From: Lasiosphaeris hirsuta
Taxonomy: Eukaryota; Ascomycota; Sordariomycetes; Sordariales; Lasiosphaeriaceae
DNA: 64,000 nucleotides
Reading direction: 5' to 3'
Assembly (NCBI GenBank): GCA_030549175.1
Contig: JAUKUA010000006.1
Location: 4,092,001-4,156,000, forward strand
Part shown: piece after piece, positions 9,841 through 21,026 of the stretch
Position numbering within the stretch: the first letter of the stretch is position 1
Layout of the letters: each line of letters starts with the position of its first letter
The notes under the pieces: model-generated
The model's input: the letters and a program-made list of their open reading frames with translations, nothing else
The model's database searches: none
Told to the model about the DNA's origin: nothing
Program-made: the position numbers and the translations under genes

Positions 9841-12017
9841 ATGTTGATTTCACGGGGTTTGAGAACCCTTCTTCTGGGCCTCTCCGTCGCGACTGCCGCG
9901 GTACTAAATCGCCATTCCCAGTCCGCATCCGGGGCTCACATTCGGGTGTCTCGAGGCCAACCTTCCAACACCAAGTGGACTGCGGTAGAGCGAGTACAAA
10001 GAAGCTTGATATTGGGAGACAATGGGGTGTGCTTGGGAAGCGATGGCGCCGACTTGGGCTGCTCGGCGCCCTCGACATGCTGTCGTGCCAGTGGCGACGT
10101 TGGTGATGGCGACGTGTGCTGCTCCCAAGGCTTCATATGCTGCTTTTCCGAGGCGGGAGACCCAATCTGCTGCCCGGCGGAAGGCGCCAGCTCCCAGCCG
10201 CCTTCCCAGCCAATGTAAGATTTTGTGAATTATCTGGTCACGGCGCCCTGATGGCTGACTGAAGCAGGACTACGGCACTCTCATCGATCGAAGGAGCTTC
10301 TATAGTTTTCGTCACGGAAACGCTGACGAGAACTCTCACCCTGACTGCCGGAGAGGCTAGGACGAGCTTGTTCATTACCACGAATACCATCGTCATCACT
10401 CTCCTCAACCCCACCCAGCGCACCCAGACCGCAACAGTCACATCGACGTCTTTCCGGGCAGAGAAGAGAAGCCTGGGAGATGCGTCAAAGGCGAGCGTGG
10501 CTGGGCTTCCCGCGGCTACTCAAGGCCCACGCCGGGAGGGTGTGGTGGTCGGTCGGTATGTGCGCCCTAGGCAGGCGGTAGAGGACAAGCAGACGCCCAC
10601 CCTGACCTCGACCATCTTTGCCGAGGTCACCACCACGGTCTTCGCCATGAATATCATACGCACAACCCTCACCAACAACGTCTTCTCAACCACAAACGTG
10701 GCGCCCAACGCGGTGACCACCGTCACTGTCACAACGACTGTTTTCCTGCCATCTGGGGCAAACCCCACCGCGCCCGCCTCGAGCACTGTTTTCGTATCCA
10801 GCAGTCCCTCGGCATCACCAGTGCCGGCCCCTGACAGCCCGGTAGCAACGGTCACCCCGCCCTCGTCGGCACCGCCACCAACACCTTCATTCCCGAGCAG
10901 CTCGAGCCCGGCCGGCTCCCCCACGGGGTCCTCTGCTGCCTCCTCGACCATCTCCTCAACATCTCTCTCCTCCCTCCCACCCTCTTCAGCAACGGCCGCA
11001 CCCTCCACCACGGCCTCATCCACCGCGGCAACCAACCCCGCCCCATCAACCACCGCCACCCAATCCACGCCTCCTCCCATGGAGCCCATGAACGGCTCCG
11101 GCGACAACACCCCCCCATCCGGCCGCCCCCTCACATCCGACCAACTAGCCGGCATCATCGTCGGCGCCATCTTTGGCTTCTTCGCCCTAGCTTACTTCCT
11201 CGCCGTCCTCATCCGGCGCGCCCTCCGCCGCCGGCGCAGCCTCCAAGCCGCCCAACGCCAACGGCTAACCCCGCCCTCCCCGGACCCCGAGGGCCGCCGG
11301 CCCCCTCCCAGCACCATCCTCCCGCTGCGCCGGGGCCGGACCCTCCGCGACGGGCCCCCCACGGGCTCGTCGGGCGGCGCGCTGCTGTCGGGCGGGCTGG
11401 GCACCGACGGGTCCGACTCGGCGGTGTCGGGCCACAGCGGGCTGACGGGCGAGGGCGAGGTGCGCATCGTGATCCGACCGGCGCCCACGCGGCGCGCGCA
11501 GAGCCCGCGGCTGTGGCCGATGCCACCGGGGCACCGCGGGCAGACGTATAGCTTGTTCGTGGAGGAGGGCCAGACGACGGCCACGGCTACGGCCACGGCC
11601 ACGGGTGAGACGACGCCCCAGGACCCCGGCGCGTGGAGCATTGCCAGCGAGCGGGGGAGCATCCGTGATGGGCGGGGTGGGAGGCAGGTGTACACTACAG
11701 AGGAGGCGGGTGGGTACGGCTTAGGGTTGGACCTGGGGGATACGGGGAGTTTGGATCTGGGGGGGGGAGGGGAGGGCCGGCCATCCATGTCGACCAGCGG
11801 CGGGCCGGCGCTTTCTAACATCAGTTTCGGCGCGCGCAGCGACGGCGATAGAATCGTCACGGTGCTCACGCCGCCGCCCGCGTGGCATGGTCATGCGGCC
11901 GAGCGGGGCTGGCCGGCGGATCCGGCGGATGTCGCCGAGGGGGCCGTCGGCGCGTCGGCGGAGCAGGGGAGCGGGAGCGGGAGCTATCCGAGTCTGGGGA
12001 TTGGCAAGGCCAAGTGA
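9841..12017 (+). CDS. Secreted-type Cys-rich, Ser/Thr-rich single-pass membrane protein
   Basis: Two exons, 9841-10214 and 10268-12017, joined across a 53-bp intron (GTAAGA...GCAG) that splits an ATG codon; 707 residues. Residues 1-20 form a typical signal peptide (MLISRGLRTLLLGLSVATAA). Residues 64-111 carry ten cysteines, including four CC pairs, in a compact granulin-like pattern. A long Ser/Thr/Pro/Ala-rich, mucin-like segment follows. One membrane helix lies at about 418-440 (LAGIIVGAIFGFFALAYFLA), then a basic RRALRRRR stop-transfer and a low-complexity cytoplasmic tail. The layout suggests a cell-surface sensor or wall-spanning protein. I do not recognise a named family. I chose 9841 rather than an in-frame upstream ATG at 9703 because it puts the signal peptide at the N-terminus. 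Confidence 0.8.
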
Positions 12018-13387
12018 TCGGTCTCCTTGGGGCGCTTTTTCGGGCGGGGTTGTCATGAATGATGCGGATACGAACCTACCGCCCTAATTTCGACAAGGAA
12101 TCTCGACCATGCCAGGCTGGACACGACATTCAGCCCTTGCTATCATGGTGGTTCATGTCACATTTGAGTGACGACGCTGCAACGCTTGCATTTTACCACG
12201 GGACCGGCGCCAACAGAGGAAATACAGGGCACGACAACATACATGGACGGAACTACGGCGTCTGGGTCACCGGATTATGGTGCTTTTTTACGGCCTGCTT
12301 TTTACGCACAAAGGAAACGGGAGAGACAAAGACGGCTCCCGTGCAGCTCTGTGCTGTATTTGTACATACCTACTTAGAAGATTTGCCAGCGCGCACATAT
12401 TCCCTAGTGAGACAAAGCTAGAAGTGGTGGAATCACCGATGGAATAGATACCTAATGAACAAAGCCACTCTACTTCTCCGGCTCTGGTGATGGCTGCATC
12501 TGCATCGACACACACTACCTTCTGCAGACCAAACGCACATCTCCCACACCCACAACCTGAAAAGAAATCCCATTCCCGGTTCAGACCAGAGCCCATCGCG
12601 ACACACCACACACCACACACCAATGCCTGTCGACTGACCGGGGTTTCCAAAAGTCTGGGTGGACCAGGACCGGGCTGCGACAGGTGCGTGATCGGCGGAG
12701 ATCAGACCGCAATCCGGGTCCCGGGGAGCATAGCTTCAGCGTCGCGCGCGCTCCGGGAGATGCCGACGGAAAAAGGATATGTGTTTGAGTTTTTGGCATC
12801 GAAAAGAAAGAGAGGTCTTGTTCCTCAACGAAGTGTTCAGAGTGTGCAATTGTCGCCGTGGGCAGAAATCTCTTGGCAAAAAACTGCACCCCCCCCCCCT
12901 TCTGAGACTGCCCAAAGCCATCAAGTGGGGCCCATCACCGGGTTATGCAGCATCATTGAGCAGTTGAATTTCTATCTCTAGAATGTCCCACAAGCGCCTT
13001 GCCGGGCTCCTCTACCCGCCTCACATGCTCCCAAGATTTTTCCTCAGCCCAAGGGCAGGGCCTCACGCCGCACCACCCCGTATAGTACAGGATATTAACA
13101 CACAGCCGAAGCGGGTGCGCGCCCGAGGTCTGCCCCCAATGCAAAATGCCGGGCATATCCTGCCGAACCCCAAAACCGAAAACGCCAGGCCTGCCGAAGT
13201 CGAGTGAAGATTTTGTTACACGCGGAAAAGGATCGCGTGGAGGTGGTCTGCCTCCCCCCCGAGATCTCATATATGTGTGGTGCCAGGCATCGATGGATCG
13301 CAGTCCCGCCCGTGGTCGTGACCCCGTCGTCCCATCATCCCGTCAACACCTTCTCACCTTCCCTACTCCCCCATCTCGGCCGCAGGG
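12018..13387. other. Intergenic region between convergent genes
   Basis: This should hold the 3' untranslated regions of the surface-protein gene (plus) and PAM16 (minus). Only short, compositionally biased frames occur. No RNA gene or repeat was noticed. Confidence 0.5.
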
Positions 13388-13960
13388 CTACCTGTCCTTG
13401 TAGATCTTGGGGCTCCACCCGGCCTTGACCTCGGCCTCCTGCTCGGCCTTCTCCATCATGGGGCCGACCTCGGCCTCGATGCGCTCGCGGGCGCGCACGA
13501 TCTTGCTCTGGAGGTAGAAGGACCCGCCCTTCTCGGGGTTGTTGGCGTCGAACAGGCGCTTGAAGCGGCCCATGACGTCCTCCATGTCGGCCTTGCCTCC
13601 CTGCGGCGGCTTTACGTTCAGGATCTTGCACGCCTCGTCCAGCGTCATGCCCGACGCCAGGCTCGCCCGTCCAGACGGCCCCACGTTCCCAGCCTTGGCC
13701 TGCGCCCGCTGGTACTGGCTCGATGCGGCCGCCTGCTTGTAGGCCTCGGCAAAGGCGCGCCCGAGCACGCGCGACCCGATGACGACCACCTGGGTGATGA
13801 GGCGGTAGGCCTGTGAGGTCTCATGTTAGTAGCTGTATCGTCGGGATCTGGTGGTGGTGCAGTTGGTGGTGTGTTTCGCTACGGTAGAAACGCGGTCCGG
13901 TCGTCTTGGGAAGCTGTCCATCGTCTATCGTCATTGACCAGGGCATGAGTTGCTTACCAT
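13388..13960 (-). CDS. PAM16: Mitochondrial import motor subunit Pam16/Tim16
   Basis: Pam16 (Tim16) is a J-like protein on the matrix side of the inner mitochondrial membrane. It binds Pam14/18 and controls Hsp70 in the presequence translocase motor. The 141-residue product starts MAYRLITQVVVIGSRVLGRA, the typical N-terminal membrane-associated segment. Residues 57-110 form the degenerate J domain (MTLDEACKILNVK ... RFKRLFDANNPEKGGSFYLQ), in which the catalytic HPD motif is absent, as in all Pam16. The start codon is split off from the rest. Exon 1 is just ATG (13960-13958), followed at once by an intron (13957-13811, 147 bp, GTAAGC...CACAG), and exon 2 runs 13810-13388. Starting inside exon 2 would lose the conserved MAYRLITQ. 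It is divergent from the YIP1-family gene. Confidence 0.92.
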
Positions 13961-14520
13961 TGTGCGTTTGTGAGCAGCAGTGCCCGCCTGGTTGGCCTTT
14001 CGCTCGTTGATGTGCAGTCTTGCTTGGTGGTGTGCGCAGAGGGTGCCCGTCGTCGTCCTCGTCGCAGTTATCGGGTTCAAATGAAGCAGTCGTCGCAGGG
14101 CATATATGACCAAATCCACGACTCTCAAAAAATTGAACGCCTCGAGATTTGGCCTGCCGATAGCCGGAATTTTTTATCTGGCAGACCCTCAGCTATCAAT
14201 CGGGGATTTCGATTGGCTGGTAGCCTGCATATGTGGGCCGTTGGCTCGTTGGCGCCTCAGGCACCAAGTCAGCCAACCACGACGCAGCGGCACAGGTGCT
14301 GCAAGCTGGAGAGCTATCGACATCTGAGAGAAGCAAGATCGCAACTTCGATTCTGACTCTTGCGAAAGAACAGCCTGTCTCCATTTGTCAATCACCACCC
14401 TCGCTTTTCTCTACGTGAAGACACCTTGGCTCTCCTTATTACATTCTCAACCGACCTTCCTGGTCACAACTCTTTGGATTTCTCGACTACTCCCTCCAAA
14501 CCCCCAAAACCATCGACGCC
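13961..14520. promoter_or_regulatory. Shared divergent promoter region of PAM16 and the YIP1-family gene
   Basis: This 560-bp interval lies between two start codons pointing away from each other. It must hold both promoters and leaders. No TATA box or named operator was recognised. Short frames inside look accidental. Confidence 0.5.
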
Positions 14521-15547
14521 ATGTCGCAATATTACGGTGTCCCTCCAAACCAAGGCTACGCCCCCTCGGGCGGCCAAAACGCACAGAACCTCCAGTTTTT
14601 CCAGAGCACATACGCACAACCAGTATCAGGCCACGCGACACCCTCACAAGCGGCATACGGATACGGCGGCCCCTCGACAGGAGGTTATGGCGTCTCGAGC
14701 GGCTTCAACACGGGCTTTGGCGGGCCCGCTAGTGTATCAGGACGCATGGGCGAGCAGGGCGGCTTGAGGACGGGATGGCTAGCAGCGTTCAGCACCGAGG
14801 GATACGACGGGGAGCCGCCGCTTCTCGAGGAAATCGGCATCAACGGTCAGCACATCATGGCGAAGGTGAGCCCCCCTCACCCCCCCCCCCCCCAATTTCC
14901 TCCCCCAAGCTAACACTTCCCCCACCCAGACCCTCGCCGTGCTCAACCCCTTCGGCCGCATCGACCAGCACCTGATGGACGACAGCGACCTCGCCGGGCC
15001 GGTGCTCTTCTTCCTCCTCTTCGGCACGGCGCTGCTCCTCAGCGGCGCCGTGCACTTCGGCTACATCTACGGGCTCGCGCTGCTGGGCTCCGTCTCGCTG
15101 CACCTGATCCTCTCGCTCATGGCCCCGCCCTCCGACACCGTACCGGTCGGCGCGCCATCCTACCCAGGCCACCAGCCCGTAGCCGACCACCTGCATCACC
15201 CGGGCGCTAATAACGCCCACGACGGCAGCCTCTCGGGCACGCTGACCTTCACGCGCTCGGCTAGCGTGCTCGGGTACTGCCTGCTGCCGCTGGTCATGAC
15301 GAGCCTGGTGGGCGTCGTGATGCCCATGGACACGCCGCTGGGCATCGTGCTGACGAGCGCGGCCATCATGTGGTGCACCGTGTCGGCCAGCGGCATCTTC
15401 TGCACCGTCGGCCGCATGAAGGCCAACCGCGGCCTCGTGGCATACCCGCTCGCGCTCTTCTACGTCGGCTTCGGCATCATGGGCGTGTTTAGTAGTCGCG
15501 GCAGCGGCGCGTTCGTCGTCAAGGTGGCGGCGGCCGGCGGGGCGTGA
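14521..15547 (+). CDS. YIP1: YIP1-family Golgi/ER membrane protein
   Basis: Yip1 family proteins are multispanning membrane proteins of the Golgi and ER exit sites that bind Rab GTPases and act in COPII vesicle formation. Exons are 14521-14865 and 14930-15547, with a 64-bp intron (GTGAGC...CCCAG; GCTAAC branch-like site about 15 bases before the acceptor); 320 residues. The N-terminal cytosolic part is Gln/Gly/Tyr/Ser-rich (SQYYGVPPNQGY) and ends in the conserved EPPLLEEIGIN block. Then NPFGRIDQHLMDDSDLAGP leads into about five membrane helices from residue 138 on. Length and order match the family. This could be Yip1 itself (YIPF5 group), which the EPPLLEELGI motif favours. Confidence 0.9.
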
Positions 15548-16724
15548 GATGGGGGAGGGGAGAGGGGGGAGGAGGGGGTGGGTTTTGATAGCTGGGTTGA
15601 GCGGACGGTGGAAATGAACATAATGAATCCGGGTCAATAGCGCGGCGTTGCATCATCAGGTTGCTTGTGAACGCGATGATGTGTGGCAGGCTTGAGGGCT
15701 ACTTTCCATTTGCTTGAGAGAACGATCATTGAGGCTCTCTGTTCGACGAAAGATCACATACCTAAGTGCTTCCACCGACGTCTCTCGAGAACCTCTGAAT
15801 CATCGGACTGTTCGTAACGCCAGACAGGTTTGCGCAGTCTAGCCGTTCGACCTCGAGTCGTGAACTAGGAAATGCAGTGCCCATGATATGATATAGAGTA
15901 GGACGTAGAGTAGCCGCCCAATTGACTCCGCTCGCCCGTGCCAATGCTGCTATTCCCGCGCCTCGGATTCGGGGCTGGTGGCTGGTAGCCCGACGGCCGA
16001 AATGCTTGTTTCTCAGGGACGCCTCGCCCCCGGGGGAGCTCTGACGAGTCCTTGACGAGTACAGGCACTGGCGACGTGGTTCTTGATCGGGATACGTTGC
16101 GCGCGGTGGAGTTTCGGATGCGGATGGATGGGAGCATGTCAGGGGGCGAGAAGTACTAGCAATAGGTCGCTGATTAGCCGTTCCCCTCGACTCTGGAGGT
16201 CAGTGTTGACGACATGAGTGTTTGGCTAAGCACCGCTCTGGGTGATAACCCGACAAGCAATAGATCATGGGAACGCTTCTTCAACAGCCAAGTCATCATT
16301 CTATTAGACGGTACTAATTATATTACCATGAGCCGCGCGGGGACGCGAGAGACGGACCCCGACAAGCTCATGAAAGGGAATCCTGCTCCCTCCTCCGCCC
16401 CTCCCGACCGCAATATCTGAAGGCAACTTCGCCTCTCCATCTTCATGCCATACCCAAGCCTCAGCTTCAGCTTGGAAAAGAACAAATTCGACCATGTCGC
16501 GAGAGAAGAAAAAAAAAACAGCAACAGTCAAGATCCGGTGTAGGAAATCCGGTCGCCCAAACTCCTTCCCACCAAAGCAGAAATCCACCGCATCATCTCT
16601 CTATCCTACCAGCTGACCACCCTCCCTCGTCCAACCCAAGCCCACGCGACATTTCCGCGAGTTCAGATCCCCCCCCCCCCCTTTTGCAAGCCGAGGCTCA
16701 TGCTCCGCGCGTGAATAGTCATAA
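15548..16724. other. Intergenic region between convergent genes
   Basis: 3' flanks of the YIP1-family gene and the RCC1-type gene. Only short frames of biased composition occur. No RNA or repeat was noticed apart from a C tract at about 16670-16681. Confidence 0.5.
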
Positions 16725-18758
16725 TCAATCCTCCTCCTCGTTCTCTACCTCCGCGCCCAGTATGGAGTACTGTCCACCGGCGCCAGCCCAGATGATCTTG
16801 CGGTCGCGAATGGCCGTGTTGTCGATCAGCGTCGGCACCTTGATATCCTCTATCACGCCCTGGCCGGTCTGATAGTTGGCCGAGAAGCCCCACGTGTAGA
16901 CCTTACCTTCCTTTGTGATGGCTAGGCTGTGGTCGGTGCCCGCCGCGACGAAGACAACGTCGGTGACTTTGGGAATGGGCTCGGGGATGAGCAGAATGCG
17001 GGGGTTGTTCTTGTCGTCGAAGATTGTGTTCTGCTCGGTGAAGACCTCGATCTTTTGGCCGACCTGGTGGCCGTCGATACGGCCCCATGTGAGGAGGGTG
17101 CCGTCGGTGGTGCAGGCCAGGGAGTGGTGCTCGCCTCCGGCGATGCTGGCGACTTGGTGGTCCTCAAACGAGTCGACGATCTGCGGCCTCATGACGTATC
17201 CGCCGTCGGTGCCGGCCTCGGCTTCGATGCCCAGCTCGGCGTAGTTGTTCAAGCCCCAGCCAATGACGCGGCCAAGTTTGTCGACGACAAAGCAGTGGTA
17301 GGAGCCGCAGCTCAGCTTCTCTGCCTTGGCGCGGCCGGGAAGCGCGCCGATGCCCGTTGGGTAGAGGGCGGCAGACGACTCATCGCGCTCGAGAAGGCGG
17401 CGTGCGAGCTGGGCCTGCTGGCCAGCGCCCCAGGCAAGGATCTTGTTCTTCTCGTCGAGGGCGAGGATGTGGTTGGAACCGGCGGCGATTTGCTTGATCT
17501 TGGAGAGCTCGGGGATGTGGGCGGGAGTCTTTTGGATCAAGGTGTTTCTGCTGAAGCCGAGAATGCCCTCGTTGCTCTGCGCGCGGACAATGGTTAGCAC
17601 CATGAAAAAAAAAACGCGCGCGGTGGGAAAGTGCTGGCTGTCGCGTGGATGAAACACAACGAGTGATGTGGAACGGCAAAGTCAACTTACTCTAAATGTT
17701 CCCCAGCCGTAGACCAGTCCGGTCTCGGTCAGGGCAAATGTTGCGCTGTCGCTGGCAACAATTTGCACCCACTTGGTACCCTCGGGGAGATCGTCGGTGT
17801 TGATCTCGGCGGGTGTGCTCTCGTGGGGATTGAGGCCCGAGTCGTCATCGTCGTCTGAATCAGAGTCCTCGTCCTCGACGTCGCGCAGGCCACCCTCCCA
17901 CGTCGTATCGCGGCCCAGAGCGCCCTGGTCGTTGACGCCCCACGTCAGAATCTTGTTGTCGCGGGTCAACGCTGCAGCGTGCATGCCACCGCAAGCCACC
18001 TGCACGATACCCTTAAGGTTGTGGTTGATGCGCGGCCGCTTGACGTCAATGGGCTTCTTTCCCTCGAACTTAATGGCGCCAAGTCCAAGCTCGCCAGAGC
18101 TACCCTCACCAAAGACAAAGATGTCCATGACCTGGGTAGGGGCCTGGTTGATGACCTTCTTTTGTGCGGGCGCCTTCCTGACGACCGACTTGGGCTCCTT
18201 GACGACTCTCTTGGGTGCCGCCTTCGGTACAGCCTCCTTGGCGATCTTCTTGGGTGCCGCCTTCACAGGGGCCTTTGCTGTCTTCTTGGTAGCAGCGATC
18301 TTGGCTGCCGATTCTTTCTTAGCCCGCTTGGGAGCAGGTTCGTCAGCCTCTTCCTCGTCGGCCTCTTCCTCAGATTGTTGTGCCGGCTCCTCCTCAGCAG
18401 ACTGCTCTTCCTCGTCGTCGACGGACCGCTTGCGCTTACTGGCCGCCTTGGCCTTGGGCTGGGTTCCGACATTCTCCTTGTCGGATTCGTTGGCCGCCTT
18501 GGTCTTGCGGCCAGCCGGCTTCTTCGCGGCGGCGGCCTTCGTAGCGGCAGCGGTCTTCGTAGCGGCAGCGGTCTTCGTAGCGGCAGCAGTCTTGGTTGCG
18601 GCGGCCTTCTTGGTTGCAGCCGCGGTTTTCTTGGGCTCGGCGGTGGCCTTCTTGGGCTCGGCGGCCTTGCTTGCGACAGTTGTCTTCTTTGTTGCGACTG
18701 TCTTCTTCGTGGCGGCGGGCTCGCTTTTGGCGGCCGCAGCGGCTCTCTTCGGAGGCAT
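16725..18758 (-). CDS. RCC1/Pim1-type Ran GTPase exchange factor with H1-like tail
   Basis: RCC1 proteins load GTP onto Ran at chromatin, setting the nuclear Ran-GTP gradient for transport and mitosis. Exons are 18758-17691 and 17576-16725, with a 114-bp intron (GTAAGT...CGCAG) and phase 0 joining GWGTFR to SNEGILGF; 639 residues. The seven-bladed propeller begins at residue 211 (MDIFVFGEGSSGELGLG). Blade signatures include ILTWGVNDQGALGRD, VYGWGTFRSNEGILGF, VIGWGLNNYAELGIE, LLTWGRIDGHQVGQK and VYTWGFSANYQTGQG. The first 210 residues are unusual: Lys/Ala/Thr-rich and histone-H1-like, with tandem KTAAAT units (about 50-75), an acidic patch (115-140), and likely nuclear signals SKRKR and PAPKRAKK. 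Such basic tails anchor RCC1 to nucleosomes and DNA. Confidence 0.9.
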
Positions 18759-19923
18759 TATGTTCGGACACAGACGAATTGGTCAAAAAGACGGGGCGAT
18801 GACAGAATTCGAATGTGATTCAAATCTCGAGGTGAATTGTTCTTGCGTGGGAAGAGGGAAATGGAGATGGATTGTGCAAGACTAGTGTCGCGTTGGTGGT
18901 GTGTTGACAAGTATGCGAAAAAGGTGCTGAGGAATTTGGGTGGTGAGGCGCGTGCACCTTTTGGGTCTGGAATTTTTTCTTCGCTGGTGACAGAGGGAGA
19001 GAGGGAGAGAGCAAGCAGCTAGGAAAAGGCCGCAGCTCCTATTGACGGGTTACACAGGGGTGCCACAATAGCCGTATTCGGAGCCTTGAATAGTCAAATT
19101 GCGAACAATGGTAACTCAATAAGATAACTACGATAACCAGCACGATGGAACGATAAGCCGAGTACAATTGGGGCTGGAAAGGTGTTCTTAACCCTATTGT
19201 TGCAAAAAACCCGACCATTGTCGATTCCACCCATCGAGGACCTCACGAACCCAAGCTTCGGTTTGGTGTGGCATCCTGGAGACCACCAGCCAGAGAGCTC
19301 TCCAGCAGTTGCCCTGGCTCGAGCGCCACACAACCTGGGACCCCTGTCCCGGGTGGATTCAAAGTGGATCCAAACCCTGCAAGAGCAGACAGAGTGGCGC
19401 CCGTTCCCCTGTTCCGGGACAATTCTGCCAGGCGGTGTGCGCGAAATGGATGGCCTCCAAGCCCGGCCAAGCCAGCTCGTGTGGGGATTGGACGCGGTGG
19501 TCTGAGCTTGGTTCGTTCCACAGCCCCTCCATTTTCTGCCCAACGCGTCGCGCGATTCGCCGCGCACACAAGGCATCGATGTGATGCTGGCGGATTTGCA
19601 GGCACACAGTCAATGTCTTGTCTCGTGGTTGGCGATGGTGCTGCGAGTTTGTGCCATTGACGCCAGGCACCTATCTGCTGCAGCTAGCCGCTCGAGGGCG
19701 AACGATACGATTAGTCCGGGCGCATCGAGCCGCAAAGGCGTGTCCCGAATTACGATTACATTGAGCCAACGGCCCCCCCAAAACATGACAGAAATTGCAA
19801 CGCCTCATGGACCATAGTCAGTCAGTCGCTGTGGCTGTTAGCCAGCCCAACAACATCAGGCAGTATCATCAGATGCGAAATGCGCTCTCATTCATGTCTC
19901 CTCCGCTGGTGATAGTCAACCCA
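18759..19923. other. Intergenic region upstream of the RCC1-type gene
   Basis: Holds the promoter of the RCC1-type gene on its left side and the 3' flank of the membrane-protein gene on its right. Several overlapping frames in 19180-19660 on both strands look accidental. Nothing else is seen. Confidence 0.5.
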
Positions 19924-20820
19924 TCAAAAGGTGACAGATTTCTTCTTTCTCTTGCTCGTCTTGCGGGCTTTGCCACGCCGTCTTCCTCCGCTATTGCCGC
20001 TTCCTTTCCCGGCTGTCCCATTCTCGTCTTCGTCTGCCGCCTCCCGTGTGCCGTTGGCGCTTTCGTGCTGGGTCTTCTCCCTTGCGTCTTTCGCCTCCGA
20101 AACCAGGAAGCACAGATATGCCCACCCGGCCAGGAAGCTGCCACACGCTATCCAGACGTATAGCATTTCCACCGTCGGCTTCACGCCGCATATGATCTTT
20201 CCGGAATTAATCCACAGCGAGAGAACCCATCCCAAGGCCAGCCAGGTCGGAATCAAGCATATCGTGATGATTTCGCAGCCCTTCTTTCCCACACACCCCA
20301 GCAAGTCCCGCAAGAGCAGCGTGACGACACCCGTCCACGAGAACTCTGGGTCGCCTGGCTCGCGTTCGTCGAAGCGGTAGTGGTTCTGGGCGAGGTACAA
20401 GTTGATCCACAGCTCGGTCTTAAACGTCATGAGCATGACGAGCAGCATGCGGCCAATGAAGCTAGGGCGCAGGACCAAGGGCCAGCGGCGAAAGACAAGC
20501 GCAAGGCGCATGACTATCGCCGAGAACGCGCGGCCGATGGCGAGGAAGCCGCGGCGGCGCACCGACTTGACAAAGGGCACCGACTGGGCGCTGAAGAAGG
20601 AGACCATAGCTCCGGGCTCCAGCACCCGTCTCAGCTGCTCATGGAAGGGGGGCGCAGACGACGAGGCAAGGCTAAGAGACGTGACATTGTTCAGATGTGA
20701 GGTTGATGACGCTGAAGCTGTGGTGGCTGCGGCTGCTGCTGCCTTTGCAGCAGCGCCGCCGGCCGCGGTCCAGCCCAAGTCCATGTTCAGAAGAATCCCC
20801 ACGCCTAAGCCCATTCCCAT
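19924..20820 (-). CDS. Fungal membrane protein of unknown function
   Basis: A single-exon 298-residue frame. The ATG at 20820 is chosen because upstream in-frame codons lack an ATG. The N-terminus has an Ala-rich stretch (AAGGAAAKAAAAAATT). The central part has about three to four hydrophobic segments, among them FIGRMLLVMLMTFKTELWIN, EIITICLIPTWLALGWVLSL and MLYVWIACGSFLAGWAYLCF. The C-terminal 50 residues are hydrophilic and end in a strongly basic KARKTSKRKKKS tail. This composition and the membrane pattern support a real gene. I do not recognise the family, and function cannot be inferred. It lies 206 bp downstream of the metallothionein-like gene on the same strand. Confidence 0.75.
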   Translation of the reverse strand: MGMGLGVGILLNMDLGWTAAGGAAAKAAAAAATTASASSTSHLNNVTSLSLASSSAPPFHEQLRRVLEPGAMVSFFSAQSVPFVKSVRRRGFLAIGRAFSAIVMRLALVFRRWPLVLRPSFIGRMLLVMLMTFKTELWINLYLAQNHYRFDEREPGDPEFSWTGVVTLLLRDLLGCVGKKGCEIITICLIPTWLALGWVLSLWINSGKIICGVKPTVEMLYVWIACGSFLAGWAYLCFLVSEAKDAREKTQHESANGTREAADEDENGTAGKGSGNSGGRRRGKARKTSKRKKKSVTF

Positions 20821-21026
20821 GTTTTCCTTCCTCCCAAATATGGGTTGGCGCAACTGGGAAATTTCTCCTTTTTTTTCTTCCCAGGTTGATCAAGTGTTTC
20901 CGATTCCGTTCCGTCCGTTTTGCTCCGCCTTAACTCCTAAACCGAAAGGCCGACCCCAGAGAATAAACAAAGACAGAAACTCCTCCGCTCCAGGTTTTGT
21001 TTTGTTGTATTTTTGGTCTGGGCTGT

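Noticed and set aside
8874..10106. 410-codon plus-strand frame
   Set aside because: Overlaps the signal peptide and first exon of the surface-protein gene in another phase; Pro/Ser/Arg-rich and without recognisable domains, so probably leader sequence.
10520..11869. Long minus-strand frames over the mucin-like gene
   Set aside because: Mirror images of the Ser/Thr/Pro-rich coding strand, with biased Glu/Val/Gly composition.
14855..15637. 260-codon minus-strand frame
   Set aside because: Antisense shadow of the YIP1-family gene; biased toward Arg/His/Glu with no domain.
17773..18885. 370-codon plus-strand frame rich in Ala/Leu/Ser/Val
   Set aside because: It is the antisense of the Lys/Ala/Glu-rich tail of the RCC1-type gene, whose codon bias keeps the opposite strand open.
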